In this document: positions 40,021 to 52,130 of the stretch, in pieces
How the letters are laid out: each line of letters begins with the position of its first letter
Position numbering within the stretch: the first letter of the stretch is position 1
Assembly: GCA_963971305.1 (NCBI GenBank)
Contig: OZ020308.1
Span: 22,597,275 to 22,661,274 of the forward strand
Source of the DNA: Arcuatula senhousia
Taxonomy: Eukaryota > Mollusca > Bivalvia > Mytilida > Mytilidae
Length of the DNA stretch: 64,000 nucleotides
Reading direction: 5' to 3'
Program-made: the position numbers and the translations under genes
The notes under the pieces: model-generated
Seen by the model: the letters and a program-made list of their open reading frames with translations, nothing else
What the model was told of the DNA's origin: nothing
The model's database searches: none

Positions 40021-42680
40021 ACACTAAAAATCAATCAAATCGATAAAAGTCCAATTCATCAGGAGAGAACCTGAGACAAGAGCACTATACGAGAACAACG
40101 AGACGTTAAGGAACACTCTTAAGAACAATTGTCGCTACTGACAGCTAGCTAAGAAGCATATTTCGACTGATAAATAAAAACATCGATTCTAAATCCGACA
40201 GAACACTTCAAACGACAAATGATTTAGTGCTACATTGTATATCATCACACAAAACAGACATATTTTATCGCTGTAATGCTTAAAAATGAAACCATAGTCA
40301 TCTTTGTCAATGCAAAATTTTGAAAAAAGATATATATCTGGGAGTTTTTTCTTTCCTTGGGAGGGGCATGTACTAAAAGCTGTAGTGTAGTGAAGTCTGG
40401 AGTGTGTTGAATCTTATGGTGAAGTTTCACTTTTCCCACCCAAAAGAATTTTTTTTTTTTTTTAAATTAAAAGATTAAAAGATTTTTTTCCCCTTAAGCT
40501 TTAAAATTTAACTTTTAAGCCTAAATATGCAGAAAAACTAATATACATGACTAAAGTGATACAATGGTACAAACAAGAATGATAAAAATTTACAAAAAAA
40601 AATCTTTGGATAGCCATGACGAAACCGGTTGCATGATATAAATACCAGAACGCAACAAAAACACCGACGAATATAGCTAATAGATGATTTTGAGTGCGTT
40701 CGCATGAATCAGATACGCTACGTTTAAAGATACGTTTACAAAGTTTTGTGAATATGTGTGCAGGCGCGTATCAACCCGTTCGCAAATACGCAGAGACGTT
40801 ACGTTCAAAATTGCTACCCGACGTTGTAACGCTAAAACGGCGTAAAAAATAAGTTGAATTAAGATACTTGTTTAGCCGTCAATGTGAATTTTGTGCTGTT
40901 ATTTATATAAAAGGGGTCGTTCAGTACATGTTATAATTTCGGTCATTATTTTCAAAATATATTCTGCTACAATTTCTGTATTTTTTTTTCATTTTTTTTC
41001 GACTGTGTGTGTTTTAAGTTATTTGCTTTGGTTTTATTATTATTCTGTTTCATTTTTCTTGTTTTATTTTTATTAATTCATTTAGTACGCTTACTTATCA
41101 AATTACATAACTAAGTAATACAATGAAACATGATTCACTTTTGTTTATTTATTTATCTATCTTAAAATTATGTCTTGACATTTTTTTTTCGGAGGCTGCT
41201 TTAATATTTATGTAACTGAATTCTATTGTTCGACCTTTAGATTTCAGATGCAGTCAAAATAAATAAAACGGAAACGGAATAACTGATTGTGATTTTCTGT
41301 GGAATAACTTAACGAAGATGCTTTCTCCATCTTTAATACCCACTGACAACACTTGAACCCTTTGGAAAAGACATGCCTGTCATCAGTACAGACCAAGTAC
41401 AATTTCTTTTAAAATTTCAACTTCCCTAATATACGTTATTCCGGTTTATTTACGTACCAAAAGTCAATTTACAAAAATATTGGATGTGCATGGTCCTGGC
41501 AATTCGTGCACTTTTTACAGAGTAAAAGAATCTCTTAATAATACGAATAATATTACTGTTTTTTTTTTTTAAACAGAAAACTATTTTGAAATATCATGTC
41601 CTGATTTTTTAAAACATGTTCTAACAAATATACAAAAATTCAAACATTACGTTGAAATGATAGAAATAAACGTCAAAATCCTAAAGAGGGACATTTCCGC
41701 TAGACATTTCATAGTTTTGATAATTCGAGCAACTGATGAGTAAAGTATTAAAAAATTATGAAATTAGACCGTGCTCGCTGAGTACTTTTGACTGATACTA
41801 GGACTTTAAAAATATATTTCAATTTTAATTAAAAACATTTACATCGTCTCATAAGACCAACAATTTGCGACGCTGATTTTTACGCGGTGACATTATTGCT
41901 AGACAAAAAGATAAGAAGAGTTCAGATATAAATTGGATTGGCAGAATAAAACCACTTTGAAAATTTGATGTATAATAAAAGTACTTTAGGTTGATGAATT
42001 TTTTTGCTATATTATGCTGATGCAAATTCCATCCTAAGTAAGCTGATTTCTTACTTAAGAATATTCTTTTCAGTCGGGACAATCTCTTTTTTCTGATTCT
42101 GTCCTAAATTTCTGTACTTTGCTTTTGAAAAAAAAGACGAAAGACGTACAACTTAATGTACTAATGTCATAGAACACTCTTTTGAGTTTGCAAAGTTTTA
42201 CTGCAAAATTCCGCGAAACCATATTGAATTATGTTCGTTAACAACATGCCTTCTGTTACATGGGACAACGAAAAAAGTTACGTTACCGGGGAAATCGATG
42301 GCGTATGATTTTTACACAAATCGGGATTTTATAAATTTTCCTAAAATGCTATTTAGGTTAATTAATAAGCTTTCATCTGATATATAATATTTATTAACAA
42401 TTTCATTGAAAAAGGGCATATAAAACACCGGAAATTAAGATTTAACCTATTTTTGTGAAATGTAGCAGTTTCTGACGTTTCGTGAGAACTTAGCATAAAC
42501 ATGGTCAAATTAGCAAAACTTTTAAAAATACGGTTTTTAAATCAAATTAAGTAAAACAACTTCACTGTTCACCCTTTCTGCACTGGCCACTATCAGCTCC
42601 TAACGAATTTTTGATAAAAAATATTACATTTTTAACCCACCTATGCCATGTAAGTAAAATAACTGTCAAAAGTTGCAAAA
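40021..42680. other. Longest stretch without recognised content
   Basis: No splice-supported coding exon, tandem array or clear inverted repeat was found. There are long T/A runs at 40448-40462, 40980-40996 and 41561-41572. The stretch at 40690-40860 is richer in CpG but has no feature I can name. Confidence 0.45.
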
Positions 42681-42683
42681 CAA

Positions 42684-43335
42684 ACAAGAGGCTCCCATTA
42701 GCCTGAATCGCTTACCTGAACTACACAGATACACATTATTGTGCTTAACCATATGCAATTTAAATTTTTGAAATATCTTGTATAGTTTTTAAGATATAGG
42801 GCTAAATAATTGCAAAATTTTGAAAAAAAAATACAAACAAGAGGCTCCCAGGAGCCTGAATCGCTCACCTGGTCTACGAAAGTAGAGGGGCATATAGTGT
42901 TCGGGTCCGTCCGTCCATCCGTTGGTCTGTGCGTCCCAAATCCCCATATTTCCAAATTCCCACTTACTGACAAATGCCAAATCAACGATATTGGTATAGT
43001 AGGTGCACTTAGTGATGATAAGAACATTGCATGCTTCGGATGCTTGATGTGACCTATATTTTCCGCATGAATGACCACTTATAGAAAAATGGTTTAAGTC
43101 CAATCCTTCTTACCGACAAGTGCAATAGCAACCATATTTGTATGGTAAGTGCAATGCATGCTTCGGATGCTGGCATTGACCTATATTTTCTACATGATTG
43201 ACCACTTATAGAAGAATGGTTAAGTTGAAGTCCATTCCTTCTGATTGACAAGTGCCTTAATAGCAACCATGTTGATGCTTTAGTGAATGCGGGATGGGGC
43301 ATTATGTCTTTTGGACATACTCTTGTTTTTTTCCT
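42684..43335 (+). mobile_element. Helentron-like repeats in series (GAGGCTCCCAGGAGCCTG ends, ~130-bp units)
   Basis: A shortened copy of the 23305-24270 family at 42684-42830 abuts a second element starting at 42835 with the same hairpin. The second one then has TCTAC-GAAA-GTAGA, CCGTCCGTCC, and three diverged units of about 130 bp (TGCATGCTTCGGATGCT at 43029 and 43147). It ends at GGGGCATTATGTCTTTTGGA, CATACTCTTG. The inverted counterpart is at 47495-48560. Confidence 0.65.
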
Positions 43336-43832
43336 GATCAAGTATTTTTTTTACGAACAATTATTTATTTTTTTAATAGAAGATGGGATGGGTTAAAAGC
43401 CATTCCTGCTTACTGATATTGGTATGGTAGGTGCGCCTAGTGATGCTAAGCATAATGCATGGTTCAGATGCTGGATGTGTCCTCTTTTTGCATGGACGAG
43501 CACTAAAATTTTGAAAAGTTTAAGTAAATTTCACTTAGTGACAATATCGGATATGATTATCTAGTGCAGTCCTACGGAAATCCAATTGGAGCTATGAAGG
43601 GGAAGGGAACCGGGAGTCGATGGAGAGGGAAGCGGTAGTAGTGGGGGAGGGAAGCGGGAATCGATGGAGAGGGAACCAGGAATTTGATACCCTCTGCCTA
43701 CCCACACTATAACATCATAGTTTTTAAATAAAAAGGTACATGTTGTACCTATTCCTGGAGTTGGATTGCTGTTTGGGGGTGGGTGGGGTGTAATTATATC
43801 TTAATTTTAAATGAAGGAACGTGTCTAGGGGC
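43336..43832. other. Diverged continuation of the 42.8-43.3 kb repeat, then no gene
   Basis: A further decayed unit (GGTATGGTAGGTGCGCCTAG, GCATGGTTCAGATGCTGG) lies at 43390-43500. A GGGAGGGAAGCGGGAAT-type purine-rich duplication follows at 43600-43680. Confidence 0.5.
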
Positions 43833-43841
43833 CTATATCGA

Positions 43842-45570
43842 GGGTGTAGGTAATCATCGAGTTCGAGTTCGAGTTCGAGTCAGAGTTAGAGTTCGAGTTA
43901 AAGTTCGAGTTATGACTCGAGTTCGAGTTAAAGTTCGAGTTAGAGTTCGAGTTATTAATCGAGTTCGAGTTAAGATTTTCAGCTAACTCGAAACAGTGAT
44001 TTTCATGGCAATAATCGAGTTACGACTCGAGTTGGAGTTAGAGTTCGAGTTACAGATCGAGTTAGAGTTCGAGTTACAGATCGAGTTAGAGTTTGAGTTA
44101 CATGTACAAAACGAGTTGTATATTTTTTTTTGCACACTTTCTTTAATTTATCATTTATATTTCAACTCTGCTGCATGTGAAAAGGATTCATATTAATAAT
44201 GCGGTTACAGATAAAAACCCGACTACAATGATGGATTTGAAGTAGAAGGGGAAAAAAATATGTTAAATTAAAAATATGCGCGCAAAACAATAATTCCGGG
44301 CTTCGATATTTCAAAATTAAAAAGGCGGGACGAAGAAAATATCCATAGCCCCCCCCCAAAAAAAAAATATAATGGTCGTTCCCTTAATGTTCGATTGTTG
44401 TCATCTTCATTCAAGAAGCTTGATAGAAAACAATTAAATCTGTGAGCTATTGCTCACAAGTGATACGCCCGCTCCAAAAATAAAAAAAAATTTAAAAAAA
44501 TTAAAAAAGGCCATCAGCCTTGCGTTAAAAGTATTCGGTTTAGTATAACAGGAGGTATACATAGGATGAAGTTATACAAAAAAGCAGACATTTACGTCAT
44601 ACAGTTGCTTAGAAAATTACGGGAGGACGAATGAAATATCGGACGGGAGGACAATGGTAATAATAAAGCTGTGTGCCAAATTTGAAATCAATTTCTTCAG
44701 CAGATACCGTGAAATCTGTTACGACAAATTGTCTCATTTTGATCCTTTAAATGTCTAAGTTCGCTAAGAAAACAGAAAGCAGATGCGTGACTGTCCTGAA
44801 AAGTTGGGGGCACGGTACAACTCACGGACGGACAGACTGGCAGACATATGTCTGGACAAGTTATGGACAAGGTGATTGCAATATAGCCCCCTCTCTTACG
44901 AGTGGGGGTATAAGATTTTTAGACATTCAAAGACAAAAGACGGGGATTCCGCCGTGTTGGTCCAGTACCGTAAAATATGTATACCAAGTTTTTATTATAC
45001 CCCCGCTTGTAAATTGGGCAGGAGATTGCCACATTGGTACATATTTGCTTCTTGTCCAGTCTTTGTGACATTACGTAAATATGTACTTTTATTGGTTTTT
45101 AATCATATCTACATATATATTTATAAATGAGTATATTGCAACGCGACAGCCTTAAACAGTTTAAAAGAAGCAGAGTTACCAATGGGGTATCCGAATGTCA
45201 AAAGTCCGAAAGGGCAGAGACAAAACCAGTAAACACCAACAAGTATTATGTTTGACAACATTCATTTGATTGCGCTTAAGTAAATATCCAACTCTAACTC
45301 TAACTCGATCTGTAACTCGAACTCTAACTCGATCTGTAACTCGAACTCTAACTCGATCTGTAACTCGAACTTTAACTCGAACTCGAGTAGTAACTCGATT
45401 ATTGCCATGAAAATCACTGTTTCGAGTTAGCTCAAATTTCAACTCGAACTCGAATTATAACTCGAACTCTAACTCGAACTTTAACTCGAACTCGAATCGT
45501 AACTCGAACTTTAACTCGAACTCTAACTCTGACTCGAACTCGAACTCGAACTCGATGATTACCTACACCC
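43842..45570. mobile_element. Foldback/MULE-like element, ~270-bp minisatellite TIRs, 9-bp target duplication
   Basis: The element starts GGGTGTAGGTAATCATCGAG and ends with the exact reverse complement. It is flanked by the direct repeat CTATATCGA at 43833-43841 and 45571-45579. Both arms (43842-44105 and 45288-45570) are arrays of GAGTTCGAGTTA-type 12-mers, interrupted at the same place by CTAACTCGAAACAGTGATTT, TCATGGCAATAATCGAG. Long TIRs built of tandem repeats and a 9-bp duplication are the known form of Drosophila Foldback and of Mutator-like elements. The 1.2-kb interior has only repeat remnants and no transposase, so the element is non-autonomous. The Val-Arg and Glu-Leu repeats read from the arms are a by-product of the 12-mers. 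Confidence 0.85.
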
Positions 45571-45949
45571 CTATATCGAAGCATGTGTCCGATTTTTACT
45601 TTTAAAAATATACAAACTTGATCTTAAAGTCATTTTTCCTTTCCGTTTCCGCTTCTGTTCCACGTCCTTTGTCAATCTTTAAGTAACATTTATTCTCTAA
45701 AAAATGTACATGTTGTTGTACATATATTAACTGAATATTTAAAGAGACAATCTTTCTTTGTTTATTAGGTTTGCCTTTGTATTTTGTGACGTAGAATAAG
45801 ACGACGCTTTTTGTTTTAGTTTGAAGCAAGTAGTACAGGGTTATTTGTTTCAGGTCCATTGACTTGCTGGTGGCATTGCTGGTGTTGCGTATAAATTGCT
45901 CAAATTTCAACTTAGACTAACCAGAGATGTATCGAAGAATCTAAAAGTT

Positions 45950-46240
45950 TTGGAATATCAATGAGACATTCAAATGTCAAAATCCGAAAGGGCAAAGACA
46001 AAACACGTACGTGCTCGAAGAAACTGAAAACACAAAAACTCAAAAATACCTGAAAAGCAACCAACAGCGCGAACTCAAGTCGTGACTCCGGAGAACGCAA
46101 GCACTTCCTGACTCTTAACGCTGTCAATGGCAATTCAGCGTATCAAATCGGATAAAAGAAGACAAAGCAAAATCCTTGAATAAACGACCATCTGCACTCA
46201 TCTGAAAGATGTCCTCCATTAAACGTGATGAGTGAAGACA
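45950..46240. repeat. Dispersed repeat (CAAATGTCAAAATCCGAAAG...), copy
   Basis: AATATCAATGAGACATTCAA, ATCCGAAAGGGCAAAGACAA, CTCCGGAGAACGCAAGCA, GGCAATTCAGCGTATCAAAT match 37540-37790. Confidence 0.55.
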
Positions 46241-47494
46241 ACACGTCCGTTATTCCTTACGACGTCCAAACGCAGATTTCGCAGGTTCCTGTGAAAAATT
46301 CGGACGCAAGGGATACAAGTTTAAAGCAAGGAATTGTAAAGGAGTAAATGATAAAAAAAACATTTGTTACCAAATCAGATGAAGATAAAATTGTTTATTT
46401 GCTTACCCCAACAAATCATAAACATATAGGAATTTTTGGCTTTTTAAAACAGGCATTAGAACTGAAGGCAAAGTCTCTTAACTTGTTCAGATCATTAATA
46501 TAGCATGTATCTCTGTCAAAAACTTGGCATAATTATAGGGAAATTTAAAAATAAACAAAATTCTTGGTCCATCAGTAGTGATGCTTATTAGGTTTTGTAT
46601 TTATAGCAAACACATAAAAACGCAATTTCTGACCATTAAGGGGTTACATGTATATATAACTCGTATAAGGGGTCGTAAGACAACAAAATGTTTCAACCAA
46701 GATTTGTTTTGTGGAGTTTAGTTAGCTGAGTTTAACGTACGGACGACAAATGCCAAGTGATGACAATTGACTCCCATGGCCCTTATGGTCAGGTTTAAAA
46801 AAGTTATTTTGTTACCTTAAAAGGGCAATACAGTCATTCTCAAATTTGATGTACAATTGATATAAGCAAATGTGAAAAAAAATAAGTTAATGTAATGAAA
46901 GTTGACCGTTTCATTCGAAAACAATCATAGAAAACAAATCAAAAAGTGTTTTCCACAAGATATATAAAAACTTTTTAGATCTTTTTATCCAAATATAGCT
47001 GTAGAAAGACAGTGAGGCGTGTTTTATTAAAAAAAACCAAACACATTCAGAGATAAAAAATAATAGCTTTGAGTTTAGTTTCATGTTGAATCCATTAGAA
47101 TTTCAAAGTTTGGTGAATGCATGTTTTAAAAAAACTCTTTTCCAGGATGTGTATTTATTTTTAACTTTCCTTGTCGATGTCAATCTTTTAGATATCAAGG
47201 TTTGAAAGTTTGACACTGCTGACATAAACAAATGAAATAATTTTTAAACAGTATTTTTTAAAAGCTTTGCTATCAAACGTTATCAAAGGCGTTTATATAT
47301 CCAACAACTTTTTCCTTTTTTAAAAAATTCCCGAAGCTAAGTACAATCAGGCAAAAAAATTTACCTGTCATGCATCTTTATTGTTTTAAACGATGATTTA
47401 TTTTAAATTGTTCGAAAAATATTTGTGTAAGACAGAGTAAAACAGACTTCTTAAGCGTGTAACGCCTAATTTGTTAAAAGTAACGCATGTTAAA
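46241..47494. other. No gene seen, repeat end fragment at 46725-46800
   Basis: Mostly AT-rich. ACGGACGACAAATGCCAAGT, GATGACAAT, and GGTCAGG at 46738-46795 is the right end of the 23305-24270 family. Confidence 0.5.
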
Positions 47495-48565
47495 CCAAGA
47501 ATATGTCCAAAAGACATAATGCCCCATCTCGCAACATTTATTTTGTTCCGCAATCACTAAAGCATCAACATGGTTGCTACATGTATTAAGGCACTTGTCA
47601 ATCAGAAGGAATGGACCTCAACTTATCCATTCTTCTATTAGTGGTCAATCATGTGGAAAATATAGGTCAATGCCAGCATCCAAAGCATGCATTGTGCTAA
47701 GCATCACTAGGTGCACCTACCATACCAATATAGTTGATGTGGCACATGTTAGTAACAAGAGGCTCCCAGGAGCCTGAATCGCTCACCTGGTCTTGATGTC
47801 AATCCTATGAAGACTTTTGTATAGCTAAATGGGCTTTTCTCTATCTACAATAGTTTTCATTCTAAATAAGCAAAAAGGAATCGACTTAAACCATTCTTCT
47901 ATAAGTGTTCATTCATACGGAAAATGTAGGTCACAGCCAGCATCTGAAGCATGCATTGTGCTTAGCATCACTAGGTGCAGCTACCATAACAATATAGAAG
48001 ATGTGGCACATGTCAGTAAGTGGGAATGGACTTTAACCACTCTTCTTTAAGAGGCCATCCATGCGGTAAATATAGGTCATATCCAGCATCCGAAGCATGC
48101 ATTGTGCTTAGCATCACTAACGCACCTACCATATCAATATGGTTGATGTGGCACTTGTCAGTAAGAAGGATTGGACTTTAACCATTTTTCTATAAGTGTT
48201 CATTCTTGCGAAAAATATAGGTCACAGCCAGCATCCGAAGCATGCATTGTGCTAAGCATCACTATGTGCACATACCATACCAATATGGTTGATGTGGCAA
48301 TTGTCAGTAAGTGGGAATAGACTTTGACAATTTATTTGTACGTGATCATTCATGCGGAAAATATAGGTCACATCCAGCATCCGAAGCATGCATTGTGCTT
48401 AGCATCACTAGGTGCATATACTATACCAATATCATTGATTTGACATTTGTCAGTAAGTGGGAATTTGGAAATATGTGGATTTGGGACGGACGGACGGAAG
48501 GACGAACAGACCCAAACACTATATGCCCCTCTACTTTCGTAGATGGGGCATACAAATCATTCGTT
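47495..48565 (-). mobile_element. Helentron-like tandem repeat, inverted copy of the 42.8-43.3 kb element
   Basis: Opens AGACATAATGCCCCATCT. Units of about 135 bp repeat CCAGCATCCGAAGCATGC, ATTGTGCTTAGCATCACTAG and ACCATACCAATAT (five or more copies). The element closes with GGGACGGACGGACGGAAGG and CCCCTCTACTTTCGTAGA. A GAGGCTCCCAGGAGCCTG hairpin at 47759 interrupts it, so one element has inserted into another. Confidence 0.65.
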
Positions 48566-48819
48566 TCATGAGTTTAATTTTCAGATAAAAGGCTTCTAGA
48601 AAATAAACGGAATTATATTATTTCATCATATTGTAAAATAAAACCATGCAGGAACTTGATACTGTTTGACTTTTTTTTTACACATTATAGTAACGCTGGT
48701 TAAGCTACTATCGTCTTCGTCCGTTTTATTACGATACATGTGTTTAATTTTCCATGAATGCTTAAAAAGGTCGCTTTGGGCAACATTTTTCTTAAATTTT
48801 TTCTCTACACTGTGCCTGC

Positions 48820-48965
48820 ATAATAAAAAGCTACGCCGAGGGCAGCATGATACGACCGCTCCATGTTGAACCCTGTCCGCTTGCAGCCCAATATCACGGG
48901 GTATTACTGGCAACGTTGAACACTGGCAAAATAAACGGCAGTCCATATTTTTAAACGGTGTATGG
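48820..48965. repeat. Fragment shared in inverted orientation with 54040-54110
   Basis: ATAAAAAGCTACGCCGAGGG, CAGCATGATACGACCGC, then ACGGGGTATTACTGGCAACG, TTGAACACTGGCAAAATAAA, CGGCAGT. The latter half occurs as its reverse complement at 54046-54100. The first half matches the right end of the 49565-50640 element. Confidence 0.6.
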
Positions 48966-49564
48966 TTTTGAACAAAGGAAAAGACAAAAGAAGGCAGAAG
49001 TAGACGGCAGTTCATCATTGAAAACGACAACAGACGACGGCAGTTTTTGGAAAGGTTGAACACAGTTTTTACAAAATTTTCAGTTCATTATTAATTGCCA
49101 ATCTCGTATCTATAATTTTTGAAAACTTATATCTATATCTGCACGAATACTAGTATCTAAACCTGATTTCTCTAAAGATGTAATACCAATATCAATGGCA
49201 TATGGGAAATGGGCTAGGGGGGGGGGGGTTTGCTTTTTTTTATTTTCGAAAAACGCAGAGCCTGGATGTTTTTTTGCGGGGTAACCACGGGCAATTTTTA
49301 ATATTTAAAGCTACTCTAAATTTTTCGGTCAAAATTATCATTCTGCCTTTTTTCAATTCAAAGCTCTGTCATAGGTCTTTTTATTTCAAATTTTACCATA
49401 GCCCCCTCTAAAAATCAAATGGTCGCTTCCTAAGTACGACCAATTTTTTCCCGGTTGCGATATATGCAACCACTTGTGGTATTTTTCCTGCCATAAGATA
49501 TGACTTCAAATGAAAAATATTTCATAGCTGTGAAGTATGATACTTTTAAGATAACTATTATCCA

Positions 49565-50640
49565 GCTTTTTATACGACCGCAAAAAAATGCAGACGTATA
49601 ATGGTATATGCTGTCGTCGTCTGCGTCTGCGTCGTTGTCCAGAACTTTAGTGTTCCCACAATAACTTAAGTTCAAGTTATCCGATTGCTATGAAATTTGA
49701 CAATGATGTCCTTTACCATCAAAGGATGGATGGGATTGATTTTGGGGGTTCCCCCTTTTTTTGTTTAGAAATTAGGGGCCAAAAATGCTACTTTTATGTT
49801 TGTTGGCACGATAACTTAAGTTCTAGTTATCCCATTGCTTTGTTATTTGGCAATAATGTTCGTTAACATAGAAGGATGAATGGGATTGATTTTTGGGGTC
49901 CCCCCTTTTTTCGTTTTAAAATTAGGGGTCCAAAGGGGCAAACAAATTCAAATTTTGTATTTTTTTCCACTATAACTTAAATCTTAGTTGGCCTATTACT
50001 GTGAAATTTTTCAAGAATGTTTCTTACAATAAAAGATTAAACCTGATGAATTTTCCCACCACCCCCCTTTTCCCTGTTATGTAATTTGGGGTCAAAAGGG
50101 GCCAAAATCGAAACTTTTTTATTTGTGGTCCGATTTTGAAATTTTTCTTGCTTGTTTGTTCTTGTCAAATAGCCGATACAAAATTTAGAATGAATTTTTG
50201 CGATCCCCCTTTTCCCCCCTATTACGTAATTAGGGGCCAAAATTGAAATAAAAAATTGTGGTACGATTTTGAACATTTTTTTTGCATGTTTTGTCATTTC
50301 ATACCCTTTATTCAATAAAGTTTTAAGCCAATAGCGAATACAAAATTGAGAATTATTTTTGTGACCCCTTTTTTCTCACCTAAAATTGAAACTTTTTTAC
50401 TCGTTTAAACCTCACCAAAAAATTCCAGTAACCAAAACTCATCAATCCACAATAGGCTTTTAAAATGTGAGTGGAAAGTCCACCATAAGCTGCATGTGTC
50501 AAAAACCTTTGTAAGTCCACCATGGGCTACATGTGTCCAGAACAATTGACTATCCATATTGGGCCTAAAACGTACAGGGTTCAACATGCTGCGGTCGTAT
50601 CATGCTGCGCTCGGCGAAGCTTTTTATTCCCGGTTAATTT
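49565..50640. mobile_element. Repeat element with TACGACCGCA ends and ~130-bp internal units
   Basis: Begins CTTTTTATACGACCGCAAAA and ends GGTCGTATCATGCTGCGC, TCGGCGAAGCTTTTTATTCC, an inverted match. Internal units repeat ATAACTTAAGTTCnAGTTAT, ATTGCTnTGnnATTTG and a GGGATTGATTTTnGGGG, CCCCCCTTTT block at about 49670, 49800, 49970. Long C/T runs. No protein frame. Confidence 0.6.
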
Positions 50641-51389
50641 TTTTTTAAGTGAGACAGTTGTGAGTATACCAATAACAAGTTAAAGTTAAGTATTGGAATA
50701 TACAAGACACGTGCAGCGCACCAAATGTGACATTATTTAGAAAAATATAATTTTTGAAGTTTTTATTCTTATATTTATTTTCGACCTTAATTAAACTCGG
50801 TGACGGATCCACATATTTTTATAAAAATGGGTGTTTAAATCTGTACGAAAATTATAAAATTTTAAACGTAGTTTGTTCGTATAAAACACAAATTTATACA
50901 ATTATATGATGTAAAATGTATTTGTTAAATTTGACGAAGTAACCAAGACACACCCAGTAGCGGGTCCAGGGGAAAGGGGGTGCGGGGATTGGACCCCTAT
51001 TTCATTGGAACATATTGTTATTGTTGTGCAGATTTCGTGCATAATTTACATGGATCTCACCTTTTATCCCCAGTAGTTAATAATTGAGTCACTTCTAAAT
51101 TTCTGAAACCTCCCCTGCACATTTTAAAAAACAACACCTTTTTAAAAACTATTAGGTTGAACAGTGGAAAAGTTACTGTTTGTGTGATATGCAAAAACGT
51201 CTAGGCATTTTATATATGAACATTTTCAAAGGCGGGGCATTGGGGTGGGGAAGAAACTTCTTATACATTATTAAATGCATTAGTACATACATGCCCTGAT
51301 ATAAGATATTGATAAAACGTGGCATGTACCCCAAGCATTGGCTTAGTAGCTGCATTGCTCTTGGTTTAAGTCTCTGTCGAGCAGAGCGG
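50641..51389. other. No gene seen
   Basis: AT-rich with short purine/pyrimidine-rich segments. Open frames here are short and unsupported. Confidence 0.45.
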
Positions 51390-52130
51390 GACATAGATTT
51401 TTCTTTAACGGCAGCGGTATAACTTTTGAGCACCTCAATATCTTAAGAACTGTAGGTCCTAGGTTGATGAAACTTGACATGTATATGTCCCAGTAGTAGC
51501 TTAGCACAGTTGCATCCCCATCTTTTCACCTTGACCTTGATTTTCCAGTTGAGTGACTGACAATTTTCTATACATATCATAGCAGTGTTAAGGTTTTATG
51601 CGCACCGCCATATGTCAAGAACTAAAGGTTCTAGGTTGATGAAACTTAACATGCATATGCCCCGGTAGTAGGTTTGCACAAATTCATCCCCATCTTTTGA
51701 CCTTGACCTTAATTTTCCAGTTAAGTGATTTTGGCAATGTTCTATACATATACATGTAATAGCGGTGTTAAGGTTGTACGTGCACCTCCATATGTCAAGA
51801 ACTATAGCTTCTAGGTTGATGAATCTTGATATGCATATACGTCAGTAGTAGCTTAGCACAGTTGCATCCCCATAATTTGACCTTGACCTTGATTCTCCAG
51901 TTGAGTGATTGACAATTTTCTATACATATAATAGCATTGCTAAGGTTTTATGAGGACCTCCATATCTCAAGAAGTATAGGTTCTAGGTTGAAGAAACTTT
52001 GTATGCATATATTATGCCCCAGTAATAGCTTAGCACAGTTGCATCCCAGACTTTTGACCTTGACATTGTTTTTTGGAGTGAATTTGATAATTCTTATTGC
52101 ATATCTTAGCAATGTTAGTTGAAACACCAT
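51390..52130. repeat. Tandem repeat, four units of ~175 bp
   Basis: TTCTAGGTTGATGAAACTT recurs at 51458, 51629, 51809 and 51981 (spacings 171, 180, 172). Each unit also has AGCTTAGCACAGTTGCATCC and TTTTGACCTTGACCTTGA, with CATATGTCAAGAACTA ahead. Confidence 0.75.

Noticed and set aside
42698..43103. Overlapping 104-126 codon minus-strand frames
   Set aside because: They lie in Helentron-like repeats whose other copies have frame changes, so they are not coding.
43783..43986. Open frames encoding (Val-Arg)n and (Glu-Leu/Phe)n around 43.8-44.2 kb and 45.2-45.4 kb
   Set aside because: They are a by-product of the 12-bp repeats in the foldback arms. No splice sites or domain context.
48626..49063. 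145-codon minus-strand open frame
   Set aside because: It runs through repeat fragments shared in inverted orientation with 54 kb. No recognisable protein pattern or splice context.
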